Shown here: piece by piece, positions 44,488-53,888 of the stretch
Layout: each line of letters starts with the position of its first letter
How positions within the stretch are numbered: the first letter of the stretch is position 1
Program-made: the position numbers and the translations under genes
The notes under the pieces: generated by a model
Databases searched by the model: none
Told to the model about the DNA's origin: nothing
Seen by the model: the letters and a program-made list of their open reading frames with translations, nothing else
NCBI RefSeq assembly: GCF_008929045.1
Contig: NZ_VFAH01000010.1
Span: forward strand, 62,001 to 126,000
Source: Noviherbaspirillum aerium
GTDB taxonomy: Bacteria; Pseudomonadota; Gammaproteobacteria; Burkholderiales; Burkholderiaceae_D
Length of the DNA: 64,000 nucleotides
Direction of reading: 5' to 3'

Positions 44488-44526
44488 GCGGCGGATGAAG
44501 CGGGGTTTAGCCGCTTCATCCGCCGC
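44488..44526 (-). repeat. 16-bp perfect hairpin between nasA and the kinase/phosphatase gene
   Basis: 44488-44503 pairs with 44511-44526 without mismatch, 7-base loop. No T run on the minus strand, so it is not a standard terminator. It lies 42 bases before the fusion gene start and may process the message or damp expression of the second gene. Confidence 0.7.
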
Positions 44527-44576
44527 CTGCGCAACGGTGTGATTGTAGCTGCTGCCGCTGCTGCGATGGCGCCCGC

Positions 44577-45791
44577 TCAAATCTTCGCGGTCGTCATCGC
44601 GGCACTGCCCCACGTGGTGCGCCAGCGGGTCTTCACGAAGCTCAGGCCGACCAGCGCCGTCACCGCCAGCGCAGCGAAGATGGTCAGGCCGAGCTGGTAG
44701 CTGCCGGTGACCTGCTTCGAATAGCCGAGGCTGGAAGCCAGGTAGAAGCCGCCCACGCCGCCGGCCATGCCGACCAGGCCGGTCATGACGCCGATCTCCT
44801 TGCGGAAGCGCTGCGGCACCAGCTGGAACACCGCGCCGTTGCCGGTGCCCAGCGCCAGCATCGCCATCACGAACACGGCCAGTGCGCCGAGATAGGATTG
44901 CATGCCGAGGCTGGCGATGAACAGGAACAGGCCGGCCAGCACGTACATGATGGACAGCGTCTTGATGCCGCCTATCCTGTCGGCGATGATGCCGCCCATC
45001 GGGCGCACCAGCGAACCGGCGAATACGCAGGCGGCGGTGAAGTAGCCGGCGGTGATCGGCGACAGCCCGTACTGGCCGTTGAAGTAGATGGTCAGCGAGG
45101 ACGCCAGGCCGGAAAAGCCGCCGAAGGTGACGCTGTAGAAGAACATGAACCACCAGGCGTCCTTGTCCTTGAGGACGTGCAGGTATTCGGTCAGCGATTT
45201 CGGCGGCGGCGAGGAGGGCGCATCCTTGGCAAAGATCATGTACACGGCGAAGGCAACGCCCAGCGGAATCAGGCACAGCCCGAACACGTTCTGCCAGCCG
45301 AAGGCGATCGCCAGCGATGGCGCGAACAGGGCGGCGAATGCCGTTCCGGAATTGCCCGCGCCGGCAATGCCCAGCGCCGTGCCCTGGTGCTCGGGCGGAT
45401 ACCAGCGCGATGCCAGCGGCAGCGCCACGGCGAAGGCGGCGCCCGCGACGCCGAGCAGCACGCCCAGCGTCAGCATGTTTTCATAGCTGGACAGGGTGCC
45501 GAGCCAGGCCCATGCCAGGCCTGCCATCACGACAACCTGGCCGATGGCGCCGGCCTTCTTCGGCTTGAGATGATCGACCAGCACGCCCATGACGATGCGC
45601 AGCAGCGCGCCTGCCAGCAGCGGCGTGGCCACCATCAGGCCCTTCTGCGCCGGGGTGAGTCCGAGGTCGGTCGAGATCTGCACGGCAAGCGGGCCGAGCA
45701 GCACCCATACCATGAAGCTGAGATCGAAATAGAAAAAAGAAGCGAGCAGGGTAGGCGTATGGCCCGCCTTCCAAAACGACGTTGTTTTCAC
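44577..45791 (-). CDS. nasA: MFS nitrate/nitrite transporter NasA/NarK type
   Basis: Twelve-helix nitrate/nitrite porter. The frame is open far upstream, but the GTG at 45791 follows AAAGGAG and gives the normal opening KTTSFWKAGHTPTLLASFFYFDLSFMVW; 404 residues. Nitrate-porter signatures are GIAGAGNSGTAFAALFAP and GMAGGVGGFYLASSLG. Short single-copy form, not the NarK1-NarK2 fusion. It gives the cell a second uptake route beside nrtABC. Divergent from nirB with its own sigma-54 element. Confidence 0.94.
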   Translation of the reverse strand: MKTTSFWKAGHTPTLLASFFYFDLSFMVWVLLGPLAVQISTDLGLTPAQKGLMVATPLLAGALLRIVMGVLVDHLKPKKAGAIGQVVVMAGLAWAWLGTLSSYENMLTLGVLLGVAGAAFAVALPLASRWYPPEHQGTALGIAGAGNSGTAFAALFAPSLAIAFGWQNVFGLCLIPLGVAFAVYMIFAKDAPSSPPPKSLTEYLHVLKDKDAWWFMFFYSVTFGGFSGLASSLTIYFNGQYGLSPITAGYFTAACVFAGSLVRPMGGIIADRIGGIKTLSIMYVLAGLFLFIASLGMQSYLGALAVFVMAMLALGTGNGAVFQLVPQRFRKEIGVMTGLVGMAGGVGGFYLASSLGYSKQVTGSYQLGLTIFAALAVTALVGLSFVKTRWRTTWGSAAMTTAKI

Positions 45792-45833
45792 GATGCTCCT
45801 TTGCACCAGAGGTTGAGAGGCTGGCCTGCACAA

Positions 45834-45849
45834 TGCAAGCGCCATGCCA
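45834..45849 (-). promoter_or_regulatory. sigma-54 promoter of nasA
   Basis: On the minus strand TGGCAT-GGCGC-TTGCA fits the -24/-12 pattern with one base off. Predicted start near 45823, 32 bases before the nasA GTG. Confidence 0.7.
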
Positions 45850-45952
45850 CCGCCAGGCGGCGCAAAGCGACCGCTTTTGTGCATCACGCACTGCCTGAAT
45901 GGAGCAAATCGTGCTGCGATCGGGTGCGCCGCCATGCATGAATCCGGTTGTC

Positions 45953-45967
45953 GCACTGCGGCAGTGC
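45953..45967. promoter_or_regulatory. NtrC enhancer shared by nasA and nirB
   Basis: GCACT-GCGGC-AGTGC is a perfect palindromic match to the NtrC consensus. It is centred about 75 bases before the nirB start site and 137 before that of nasA. A weaker copy (GCTG-N7-GTGC) is at 45913-45927. Confidence 0.7.
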
Positions 45968-46008
45968 AAGGACGTCCTCGTTGCAGTGCGTTTTCCGGCG
46001 CAATCGAT

Positions 46009-46024
46009 TGGCATGCCTCCTGCT
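46009..46024 (+). promoter_or_regulatory. sigma-54 promoter of nirB
   Basis: TGGCAT-GCCTC-CTGC keeps GG and GC 12 bases apart as required (46010-46011 and 46022-46023), with two departures from consensus. Predicted start near 46035, 50 bases before the nirB ATG. Confidence 0.65.
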
Positions 46025-46084
46025 TAGAGGCAGGCATGTTTATCTACAGGCTTCAATGGCGAGGCCGAACGGGGAGAAGCTTTG

Positions 46085-48523
46085 ATGAAGAAGCTGAAGT
46101 TAGTAATGGTGGGGAACGGCATGGCAGGCGTGCGCACGCTGGAGGAGCTGCTCAAGATCGCGCCGGATGTATACGACATCACCGTATTCGGTGCCGAACC
46201 CTATGCCAACTACAATCGCATCCTGCTGTCGCCGGTGCTCGCCGGCGAGCAAACCATCCAGGACATCATGCTCAACGATGTCGACTGGTACGCGCAAAAC
46301 AATATCACCCTCCATCTCGGCAAGAAGATCGCCAGGATCGACCGCGTCCGGCGCCAGGTGATCGCCGAAGACGGCACCGTTGCGCAATACGACCGCCTGC
46401 TGCTCGCCACCGGTTCCAATCCCTTCATCCTCCCTGTGCCCGGCAAGGATCTCGACGGCGTGATTTCCTATCGCGATATCCAGGACACCAATGCGATGAT
46501 CCAAGCCGCGCAGCAGCATAAGCATGCGGTGGTGATCGGCGGCGGCCTGCTCGGCCTCGAAGCGGCGAACGGCCTGAAGCTGCGCGGCATGGAGGTGACG
46601 GTGGTGCATCTGCCGAACTGGCTGATGGAACGCCAGCTCGACCCGGTCGCCGGCAGGATGCTGCAGAAATCGCTGGAAGACCGCGGCCTGTCCTTCCTGC
46701 TCGAAAAGAACACCAAGGAAATCGTCGGCGACGACAACGGACGCGTCAAGGCCATCCGCTTCACCGACGGGCTGGAAGTCCCGGCGCAGCTGGTCGTGAT
46801 GGCGGTGGGCATCCGCCCGAACACGACGCTGGCCGAGTCGGCCGGCCTGTACTGCAACCGCGGCATCGTCGTCAACGACACCATGCAGACCTACGATCCG
46901 CGCATCTATGCCGTCGGCGAATGCGTGAATCATCGCGGCACCGCCTACGGCCTGGTCGCGCCGCTGTTCGAGATGGCCCGCGTCTGCGCCAATCATCTCG
47001 CCAATTTCGGCATCGGCCGCTACCAGGGCTCGGTCACCTCCACCAAGCTCAAGGTCACCGGCATCGATCTGTTCTCGGCCGGTGAATTCATGGGCGGCGA
47101 GGGCACCGAGGAAATCGTGCTGTCGGACCCCATCGGCGGCGTCTACAAGAAGCTCGTCATCAAGAACGACAAGCTGGTCGGCGCCTGCCTGTACGGCGAC
47201 ACCGTCGACGGCTCCTGGTATTTCAGCCTGCTGCGCGAAGGCCGCGACATCGGCGAAATCCGCGATACGCTGATGTTCGGCGAATCCAACACCGGCCGCC
47301 CGGGCGATGTCGGCCACGAAGGTTTCATCAAGGCGGCCGCCATGCCCGACAGCGCCGAAGTCTGCGGCTGCAACGGTGTCTGCAAGGGCGCCATCGTCAA
47401 GGCCATCAAGGAAAAGGGACTGTTCACGCTGGAAGACGTGCGCAAGCACACCAAGGCATCGGCATCCTGCGGCTCCTGCACCGGCCTGGTCGAACAGATC
47501 ATCATGTTCACCGCGGGCGGCGATTACTCGACCTCGGCCAAGGTCAAGCCGATGTGCGGCTGCACCGACCGCACCCACCAGGAAGTGCGCGATGCGATCA
47601 AGGTCAACAAGCTGCTGACGATTGCCGATGCGATGCACTTCCTCGAGTGGCGCACGCCGAACGGTTGCGCCAGCTGCCGGCCCGCCCTGAACTACTACCT
47701 GATCTCGACCTGGCCGCATGAAGCCATGGACGATCCGCAGTCGCGCTTCATCAACGAGCGTGCGCATGCCAACATCCAGAAGGACGGCACCTATTCCGTC
47801 ATTCCCCGCATGTGGGGCGGCGAAACCACCGCCTCCGACCTGCGCCGCATCGCCGACGTCGTCGACAAGTACGCCATACCGACCGTGAAGGTTACCGGCG
47901 GCCAGCGCATCGACCTGCTGGGCGTGAAGAAGGAAGACCTGCAGGGGGTGTGGAAGGATCTCGACATGCCTTGCGGCCATGCGTATGCGAAGGCGCTGCG
48001 CACGGTGAAGACCTGCGTCGGATCCGAGTGGTGCCGTTTCGGCACGCAGGATTCCACCCTGATGGGCCAGCAGCTCGAGCGGGCGCTTTGGAAGATGTAT
48101 GCCCCGCACAAGGTCAAGATCGCCGTCTCCGGCTGCCCCCGCAATTGCGCTGAATCGGGCATCAAGGATGTGGGCGTGATCGGCGTCGATTCCGGCTGGG
48201 AAATCTATGTCGGCGGCAATGGCGGCATCAAGACCGAAGTCGCGCATTTCTTCGTCAAGCTGAAGACGCACGAAGAAGTGCTTGAATATTCCGGCGCCTT
48301 CCTGCAGATGTATCGGGAGGAAGGCTTCTACCTGGAACGCACGGTGCATTACATCGCCCGCGTCGGCCTTGAACACGTGAAGCAGAAGGTGCTGGAGGAT
48401 GCGGAAAACCGCAAGGCGCTCTATGAGCGGCTGCTGTTCTCGCTCGAGGGCGAGCCCGATCCTTGGCATGAGCAGGACAAGGCCCAGGTCGACGCGCGCC
48501 AGTTCATGCCGCTGACGGTTTGA
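46085..48523 (+). CDS. nirB: assimilatory nitrite reductase large subunit NirB
   Basis: NAD(P)H-dependent reduction of nitrite to ammonium in the cytoplasm. 812 residues from the ATG at 46085 (GGGGAGAAG upstream). FAD/NAD-binding domains (1-410) with VGNGMAGVRTLEELL and GGGLLGLEAANGL, two Bfd-like [2Fe-2S] regions (CGCNGVCKG...CGSCTG and CGCTDRTH...CASCRP), then the siroheme/[4Fe-4S] domain with CVGSEWCRFG and SGCPRNCAESG. Start of nirB-nirD-nasC. Confidence 0.98.
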   Translation: MKKLKLVMVGNGMAGVRTLEELLKIAPDVYDITVFGAEPYANYNRILLSPVLAGEQTIQDIMLNDVDWYAQNNITLHLGKKIARIDRVRRQVIAEDGTVAQYDRLLLATGSNPFILPVPGKDLDGVISYRDIQDTNAMIQAAQQHKHAVVIGGGLLGLEAANGLKLRGMEVTVVHLPNWLMERQLDPVAGRMLQKSLEDRGLSFLLEKNTKEIVGDDNGRVKAIRFTDGLEVPAQLVVMAVGIRPNTTLAESAGLYCNRGIVVNDTMQTYDPRIYAVGECVNHRGTAYGLVAPLFEMARVCANHLANFGIGRYQGSVTSTKLKVTGIDLFSAGEFMGGEGTEEIVLSDPIGGVYKKLVIKNDKLVGACLYGDTVDGSWYFSLLREGRDIGEIRDTLMFGESNTGRPGDVGHEGFIKAAAMPDSAEVCGCNGVCKGAIVKAIKEKGLFTLEDVRKHTKASASCGSCTGLVEQIIMFTAGGDYSTSAKVKPMCGCTDRTHQEVRDAIKVNKLLTIADAMHFLEWRTPNGCASCRPALNYYLISTWPHEAMDDPQSRFINERAHANIQKDGTYSVIPRMWGGETTASDLRRIADVVDKYAIPTVKVTGGQRIDLLGVKKEDLQGVWKDLDMPCGHAYAKALRTVKTCVGSEWCRFGTQDSTLMGQQLERALWKMYAPHKVKIAVSGCPRNCAESGIKDVGVIGVDSGWEIYVGGNGGIKTEVAHFFVKLKTHEEVLEYSGAFLQMYREEGFYLERTVHYIARVGLEHVKQKVLEDAENRKALYERLLFSLEGEPDPWHEQDKAQVDARQFMPLTV

Positions 48524-48591
48524 GCCGCCGAATCGACAATATTTCCGATTCAAACAAGTCATAGAAATCCAGAGAAGCCGAAGGGAACCCC

Positions 48592-48945
48592 ATGTCGCAA
48601 CAATGGAAAGCCGTCTGCAACGTCGCAGACATTCCCGTGCTCGGTGCACGGGTGGTCAATCGGGCAGCGAAGCCGGATGTGGCCATTTTCCGCAACAGCG
48701 AAGACAAGATTTTTGCCCTCCTCGACCGCTGCCCCCATCGCGGCGGACCGCTGTCGCAGGGCATCGTATTCGGCGAGCGCGTCGCCTGTCCGCTGCACAA
48801 CTGGAATATCGAGCTCGATTCCGGCTGTGCGGCGGCGCCGGATGAAGGCTGCACTCCGAAGTTCAGCGTCAAGGTGGAGGACGGCAAGGTGTTCCTCGAT
48901 CTCAACGAACTGCAAACACTGGCGACGGAAATCGAGGCGGCATGA
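48592..48945 (+). CDS. nirD: nitrite reductase small subunit NirD
   Basis: 117-residue Rieske-like partner of NirB. The fold resembles Rieske [2Fe-2S] domains: CPHRGGPLSQG and CPLHNWNIELDSG keep both Cys-x-His pairs (CPH and CPLH). The stop overlaps the nasC start (ATGA). Confidence 0.96.
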   Translation: MSQQWKAVCNVADIPVLGARVVNRAAKPDVAIFRNSEDKIFALLDRCPHRGGPLSQGIVFGERVACPLHNWNIELDSGCAAAPDEGCTPKFSVKVEDGKVFLDLNELQTLATEIEAA

Positions 48946-51788
48946 ATGACATACTCGGCGCCGTCATTCCCGCTGTCCTGAACAAGCCGGAAACCACCAC
49001 CTCCGCTGGCGCGCGGACGGAAACCAGGGCCACCTGCTGCTATTGCGGCGTCGGCTGCGGCGTCATCGTGGAAAGCGATGGAAAGCAAGTGACGGGCGTG
49101 CGCGGCGACCCCGATCATCCGGCCAATTTCGGCCGCCTGTGCACCAAGGGAAGCACATTGCATCTGAGCGCCAGCCCGGTCCTGCAGCAGCAGGTGCGAG
49201 CACTCCATCCGGAAATGCGTTTCAAGCGCGGAGCGCAGCGCGAGCGCGCTTCCTGGGATGCGACGCTGGACTACCTGGCGGAGCATGTGCACGAAACCGT
49301 CCGCCGGCACGGGCCGGACAGCATCGGCTTCTATATCTCGGGCCAGCTGCTCACCGAAGATTATTACGTCTTCAACAAGCTGGCCAAGGGCTTGATCGGG
49401 ACCAACAACATCGACACCAATTCCCGCCTGTGCATGTCGAGCGCGGTGGCGGGATACAAGCAGACGCTTGGCGCGGATGCGCCGCCGGCCTGCTACGAGG
49501 ATATCGAACAGGCGCAGCTGCTGTTCATCGTCGGCTCCAATACCGCCTATGCGCATCCCATTCTCTATCGCCGCATCGAGGAGGCGCGCAAGAAGAATCC
49601 CGCCCTCAAGATGATCGTCGCCGACCCGCGCCGCACTGATACCGCTCGCGATGCCGATCTGTTCCTGCCAATTCTGCCCGGCACCGATGTCGCTTTGTTC
49701 AACGGCATGCTGCACCTCTGCCTGTGGGAGGGCCTGATCGATGCGGCCTATATCGAGGCGCATACCGAGGGCTTTGCGGAGATCAGGAACATCGTCCGCG
49801 ATTACACGCCGAAATACGTGGCCGAGACCTGCGGCATCCGCGAAGAGGATCTGGTGACGGCGGCGAGATGGTTCGGCCAGTCGAAGGCGGCGCTGTCGCT
49901 GTATTGCCAGGGATTGAACCAGTCGGCTTCCGGCACCGCCAAGAATGCGGCGCTCATCAATCTGCATCTGGCCACCCGCCAGATCGGCAAGCCGGGCGCA
50001 GGTCCGTTCTCGCTGACGGGACAGCCGAACGCCATGGGCGGACGCGAGGTGGGTGGCCTCGCCAACCTGCTGTCAGCGCATCGCGACATGGCCAATCCCG
50101 AGCATCGCGCCGAAGTGGCGCGCCTGTGGGGCATCGACGATGTTCCCGCCAAGCCCGGCAAGACCGCGGTGGAAATGTTCGAGGCGGTGCGCAGCGGCGT
50201 GATCAAGATCCTCTGGATCGCCTGCACCAATCCCGCTCAGTCCATGCCGGAGCAGACGCTGATCCGGGAAGCGCTGCAGCATGCCGAACTGGTCATCGTG
50301 CAGGAAGCCTACAGGACCACGTCGACCGTTGACTATGCGGATGTGCTGCTGCCCGCCACCACATGGAGCGAGAAGGAAGGCACGGTGACCAACTCCGAGC
50401 GGCGCATCACCCGTTTCAAGCCGGTGCTGCCGAAGCCGGGTGAAGCCAGGCACGACTGGGAAATGGTGATCGATTTCGCGCGCAGGCTCGAAGAGCGCAT
50501 GGGCAGGACGCGCAGCCTGTTCCCGTATACCCGCGTCGAGCAGATCTGGAATGAGCATCGCGAGTCCACCCGCGGCCGCGATCTCGACATTACCGGCCTG
50601 TCGTATCGCATCCTGGAAGAGCAGGGGCCGCAGCAATGGCCTTTCCCCGAGGGCGCGAGCGAGGGCAGGAAGCGTCTGTACGAAGACGGCGTTTTCCCGA
50701 CGGCAAGCGGCAGGGCGCGCTTCGTGCCCGCCGTCTACCAGCCGGTGGCGGAAAAAGTGGATGCGCGCTATCCGTTCGGCCTGACTACCGGCCGCCTGCG
50801 CGACCAGTGGCATGGCATGAGCCGCACCGGCACCGTTGCGCAATTGTTCTCGCATGCCGCCGAACCGGCGGTCCTGATGTCTCGGCATGACATGGACCGG
50901 CGCATGATCGGCGCCGGCGACCTGGTACATGTGACCAGCCGCCGCGGTTCGCAGATCCTGCCGGCGCTGGCAAGCGAGGACATTCGCGCGGGCCAGGCCT
51001 TCATCGGCATGCATTGGGGCGAAGAATATGTATCGGGCCGGGGCAGGGATGGCAACGGTACCCATGGCGTCAATTCCCTGACAGTGCCTGCCTTTTGCCC
51101 CAGCTCGAAGCAGCCCGAGCTCAAGCATGCGGCGGTCAAGATCCTGAAGGCGGAACTGCCATGGCGTTTCCTGGTGTTCGGCTGGATTGAAGCGTCGCAG
51201 GCATTGGCCTTGCAGGCCAGCCTGCGTCCGCTGATGCGCCGCTTTGCCTATGCCTCCTGCACGCTGTTCGGCCGCGACAGGGTCGGCGTGCTGTTCCGTG
51301 CCGCCGACGACTATCCGGCGGCGGCCGAGGTGGTCAACGATGTCGAAGCCCGGTTCGGCATCGCCGGCGCCGAGGTGCTGCGTTACGACGATGCCAAGCG
51401 CGGCAACTCGCGCCGCATCCGCCTGCATGACGGCAAACTGGCGGCAGTCTCGCTTGCCGGCGATACCTCGGCCGAGCACTGGCTCAAGGAGTATCTCGAA
51501 AGCGGACAGCCGGTTGCCACGCTGGGCCGCCTGCTGCTGATGCCGTCGGCGAAGGCGCCTCAGGGATTCAAGGCCCGGGGCCGCATCGTCTGCAACTGCT
51601 TCAATGTTGCGGAGAGTGAAATCGATGAAGCGCTCGCCGGGCAGGATTGGATCAACGAAGGCACGCCGGATGCGGTTCTTGCCTCATTGCAGGGCAAGCT
51701 CAAGTGCGGCACCAATTGCGGCTCCTGCGTGCCGGAATTGAAGAAAATCATCTTGGTGAAAAGTCCGGCGGGGAAGGTGGCGGCATAA
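48942..51788 (+). CDS. nasC: assimilatory nitrate reductase catalytic subunit NasC/NasA type
   Basis: Molybdenum enzyme reducing nitrate to nitrite in the cytoplasm. 948 residues. An N-terminal [4Fe-4S] site (C32 or C33, C35, C39 in TCCYCGVGCG, plus LCTKG) is followed by the molybdopterin domains (LCMSSAVAGYKQTLG, SNTAYAHPILYRRIEEA, GQPNAMGGREVGGLANLL). The molybdopterin dinucleotide-binding part lies at about 610-740, and a C-terminal Bfd-like [2Fe-2S] domain has CNCFNV and CGTNCGSCVPELK. The Bfd domain takes electrons from a partner flavoprotein or NirB-type donor; no separate nasB-type reductase is present. Confidence 0.96.
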   Translation: MNDILGAVIPAVLNKPETTTSAGARTETRATCCYCGVGCGVIVESDGKQVTGVRGDPDHPANFGRLCTKGSTLHLSASPVLQQQVRALHPEMRFKRGAQRERASWDATLDYLAEHVHETVRRHGPDSIGFYISGQLLTEDYYVFNKLAKGLIGTNNIDTNSRLCMSSAVAGYKQTLGADAPPACYEDIEQAQLLFIVGSNTAYAHPILYRRIEEARKKNPALKMIVADPRRTDTARDADLFLPILPGTDVALFNGMLHLCLWEGLIDAAYIEAHTEGFAEIRNIVRDYTPKYVAETCGIREEDLVTAARWFGQSKAALSLYCQGLNQSASGTAKNAALINLHLATRQIGKPGAGPFSLTGQPNAMGGREVGGLANLLSAHRDMANPEHRAEVARLWGIDDVPAKPGKTAVEMFEAVRSGVIKILWIACTNPAQSMPEQTLIREALQHAELVIVQEAYRTTSTVDYADVLLPATTWSEKEGTVTNSERRITRFKPVLPKPGEARHDWEMVIDFARRLEERMGRTRSLFPYTRVEQIWNEHRESTRGRDLDITGLSYRILEEQGPQQWPFPEGASEGRKRLYEDGVFPTASGRARFVPAVYQPVAEKVDARYPFGLTTGRLRDQWHGMSRTGTVAQLFSHAAEPAVLMSRHDMDRRMIGAGDLVHVTSRRGSQILPALASEDIRAGQAFIGMHWGEEYVSGRGRDGNGTHGVNSLTVPAFCPSSKQPELKHAAVKILKAELPWRFLVFGWIEASQALALQASLRPLMRRFAYASCTLFGRDRVGVLFRAADDYPAAAEVVNDVEARFGIAGAEVLRYDDAKRGNSRRIRLHDGKLAAVSLAGDTSAEHWLKEYLESGQPVATLGRLLLMPSAKAPQGFKARGRIVCNCFNVAESEIDEALAGQDWINEGTPDAVLASLQGKLKCGTNCGSCVPELKKIILVKSPAGKVAA

Positions 51789-51969
51789 GAGGAGAAAGCG
51801 CGGCCTGCGCATTTTTGGAATGCCTGTCGACATGCCGCCTGCCGCGTCGGACCCTTCGTCGGCGCGCCTTGCCGTCGGCAAGCTGGCAGGCACACTTACT
51901 TTCAGGAAGCCGGCATCAAGGAAGATGCCGCTCTTCGCATCCGCCCGCACTTCGTAGTACCCTTCCGGC

Positions 51970-52989
51970 ATGAACCAGACACCAGACCCATTAGCATCAT
52001 CAGGCTCGTTTCCCGCCGCCCGTTTCATCAAGGAAATCGGACGCGGCAAGAAGGGCGCGCGCAGCATGTCGCGCGACGATGCGCGCGACCTGTACGCCGC
52101 CATGCTGGAACGGCGCGTTTCCGATCTCGAACTCGGCGGCATCGTGCTGGCGATGCGCATCAAGGGAGAATCGGTCGACGAGATCGCCGGCTTCCTGGAT
52201 GCGGCTGAAGCTTCGTTCGCGCCGCTGACCATGCCGGCATCGGACTATGCGCCCATCGTCATCCCGAGCTACAACGGTTCGCGCAATATCCCCAATCTCA
52301 CGCCGCTGCTCGCGCTGCTGCTCGCGCGACATGGCGCTCCCGTACTGATTCACGGCGTGACAAGCGATCCCGGCCGTGTGACCACCGCCGAAATCCTCTT
52401 CGAACTCGGCCTGCGCCCCGCGCAGTCGCATGCCGATGCCCAGGCCGGATTCGCCCGCCATGAACCCGTCTTCATGCCGGTGGAGTCGCTGGCGCCGCGC
52501 ATGGCCGGCCTGCTGGCATTGCGCGGCATTCTCGGCGTGCGCAACTCCACGCATACCCTGGTCAAGATCATGCAGCCGTTCGCAGGCCCGGCACTGCGGC
52601 TCACGTCCTACACGCATCCGGAATATCTCGAAATGCTGTCCGCCTATTTCGAGACGGCCGCACCGGTGGAGCGCGGCGACGCTTTCCTCATGCGCGGCAC
52701 GGAAGGCGAGACCGTGGCCAATCCGAAGCGGGCCCAGCAGATTGAATGGTTTCATGGGCATCAACGCACGGTGTTGGTGCAAAAGCAGGAGCCGGTGGAC
52801 GACATGCCGCCGCTGCCGCACTCGAGTGATGCACAAACCACTGCAAAATGGATAGCGCAAGCGCTCAAAGGCGAGCAACCGGTGCCCGGACCCATCCTCG
52901 AACAGGTGGAACACTGTTTGCATGTGGCGAAGCATCTACATGCAACAAGGGTGTTCCATGAAAACGCAGGATCAAGCCGCGCAGGGTAA
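51970..52989 (+). CDS. ybiB: YbiB/TrpD2-type DNA-binding protein
   Basis: 339 residues with the anthranilate phosphoribosyltransferase fold, but the catalytic GTGGD loop is replaced (IPSYNGSRNIPNLTPLL). That is typical of YbiB/TrpD2, which binds nucleic acid and is not a tryptophan enzyme. N-terminal helical domain (about 20-85), KKGARSMSRDDARDLYAAML included. Often found next to cobA in betaproteobacterial nitrate clusters. Overlaps cobA by 32 bases. Confidence 0.88.
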   Translation: MNQTPDPLASSGSFPAARFIKEIGRGKKGARSMSRDDARDLYAAMLERRVSDLELGGIVLAMRIKGESVDEIAGFLDAAEASFAPLTMPASDYAPIVIPSYNGSRNIPNLTPLLALLLARHGAPVLIHGVTSDPGRVTTAEILFELGLRPAQSHADAQAGFARHEPVFMPVESLAPRMAGLLALRGILGVRNSTHTLVKIMQPFAGPALRLTSYTHPEYLEMLSAYFETAAPVERGDAFLMRGTEGETVANPKRAQQIEWFHGHQRTVLVQKQEPVDDMPPLPHSSDAQTTAKWIAQALKGEQPVPGPILEQVEHCLHVAKHLHATRVFHENAGSSRAG

Positions 52990-53746
52990 AGTCGCCCTGG
53001 TAGGCGCAGGGCCGGGAGATCCGGAACTGCTCACGCTCAAGGCCGTCAAGGCCATCTTCCGCGCCGATGTGCTGCTGGTCGATGATCTGGTCAATCCCGA
53101 CATCCTCGATCATGCCCGCTTCGGTGCGCGCATCATCCATGTCGGCAAGCGCGGCGGCTGCCAGTCGACGCCGCAGGAATTCATCGAGCGCCTGATGATC
53201 GCGGAAGCGCGTGCAGGCCATTTCGTGGTTCGCCTCAAGGGCGGCGATCCCTTCATCTTCGGCCGCGGCGGGGAAGAGCGCGCGCACCTGCTCGATGCCG
53301 GCATCGAGGTCGACATCATCAACGGCATCAGCAGCGGCCTGGCCGCGCCGTCGTCGATCGGCATACCGCTCACGCATCGCGACTGGAGCCAGGGCGCGGT
53401 CTTCGTCACCGGACATGGCAAGACGGCCGATGCCAACCCGGACTGGGACGCCCTTGCCAAACTCGGCATGACCCTCGTGATCTACATGGGCGTCGCGCGC
53501 TGCCGCGAGATTCAGCAGGCCTTGCTGGCTGGTGGCAAGCCTGCTTCGACGCCGGTCGCCGTCGTTCATGCGGCCACATCGGGTTCCCAGGCGCAGCTGA
53601 TCACCACACTGGGCGATCTGCCCGCCGCGCTCACCGAGTCCCGGCTGGCCAGTCCCAGCATCATCGTGATCGGCGACGTGGTGCGCTGCGCATCGCAAGA
53701 CTTGTTTCATCGCCTGACTGCAGAGCCGGACCGCATCGCCGGCTGA
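52958..53746 (+). CDS. cobA: uroporphyrinogen-III C-methyltransferase (SUMT)
   Basis: SAM-dependent methylation of uroporphyrinogen III to precorrin-2, the entry to siroheme and cobalamin. 262 residues from the ATG at 52958. Motifs are VALVGAGPGDPELLTLKAVKAI, the VGKRGG loop, RLKGGDPFIFGRGGEE and GISSGLAAPSSIGIPLTHR. It provides siroheme for NirB, which explains its place after nasC. Single-domain form, not the CysG fusion. Confidence 0.96.
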   Translation: MKTQDQAAQGKVALVGAGPGDPELLTLKAVKAIFRADVLLVDDLVNPDILDHARFGARIIHVGKRGGCQSTPQEFIERLMIAEARAGHFVVRLKGGDPFIFGRGGEERAHLLDAGIEVDIINGISSGLAAPSSIGIPLTHRDWSQGAVFVTGHGKTADANPDWDALAKLGMTLVIYMGVARCREIQQALLAGGKPASTPVAVVHAATSGSQAQLITTLGDLPAALTESRLASPSIIVIGDVVRCASQDLFHRLTAEPDRIAG

Positions 53747-53779
53747 ACCGTTTTTCTCCTCGTTCAAGAGATGTCATTT

Positions 53780-53809
53780 CGGCCACGGCAGCATCGTGGC
53801 CGTTTTTTT
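53780..53809 (+). terminator. intrinsic terminator after cobA
   Basis: 8-bp stem CGGCCACG / CGTGGCCG, 7-base loop, then seven T. Ends the nirB-cobA stretch. Confidence 0.9.
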
Positions 53810-53888
53810 GCCGCTGGCAGGGCCGGGCATTTCCGTGAGAATGGCGGGCTGCGCTTACAATCACGGCTTCGTCTAATTTCTACAAGCC

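Noticed and set aside
45792-46037. 82-residue N-terminal extension of NasA
   Set aside because: It would cross the predicted nasA sigma-54 promoter and the NtrC site, and the residues do not resemble the family; the GTG at 45791 has AAAGGAG.
46100-48649. 849-codon minus-strand frame opposite nirB
   Set aside because: Codon-bias shadow in a GC-rich gene; nirB is identified by many catalytic motifs and no family resemblance exists on the other strand.
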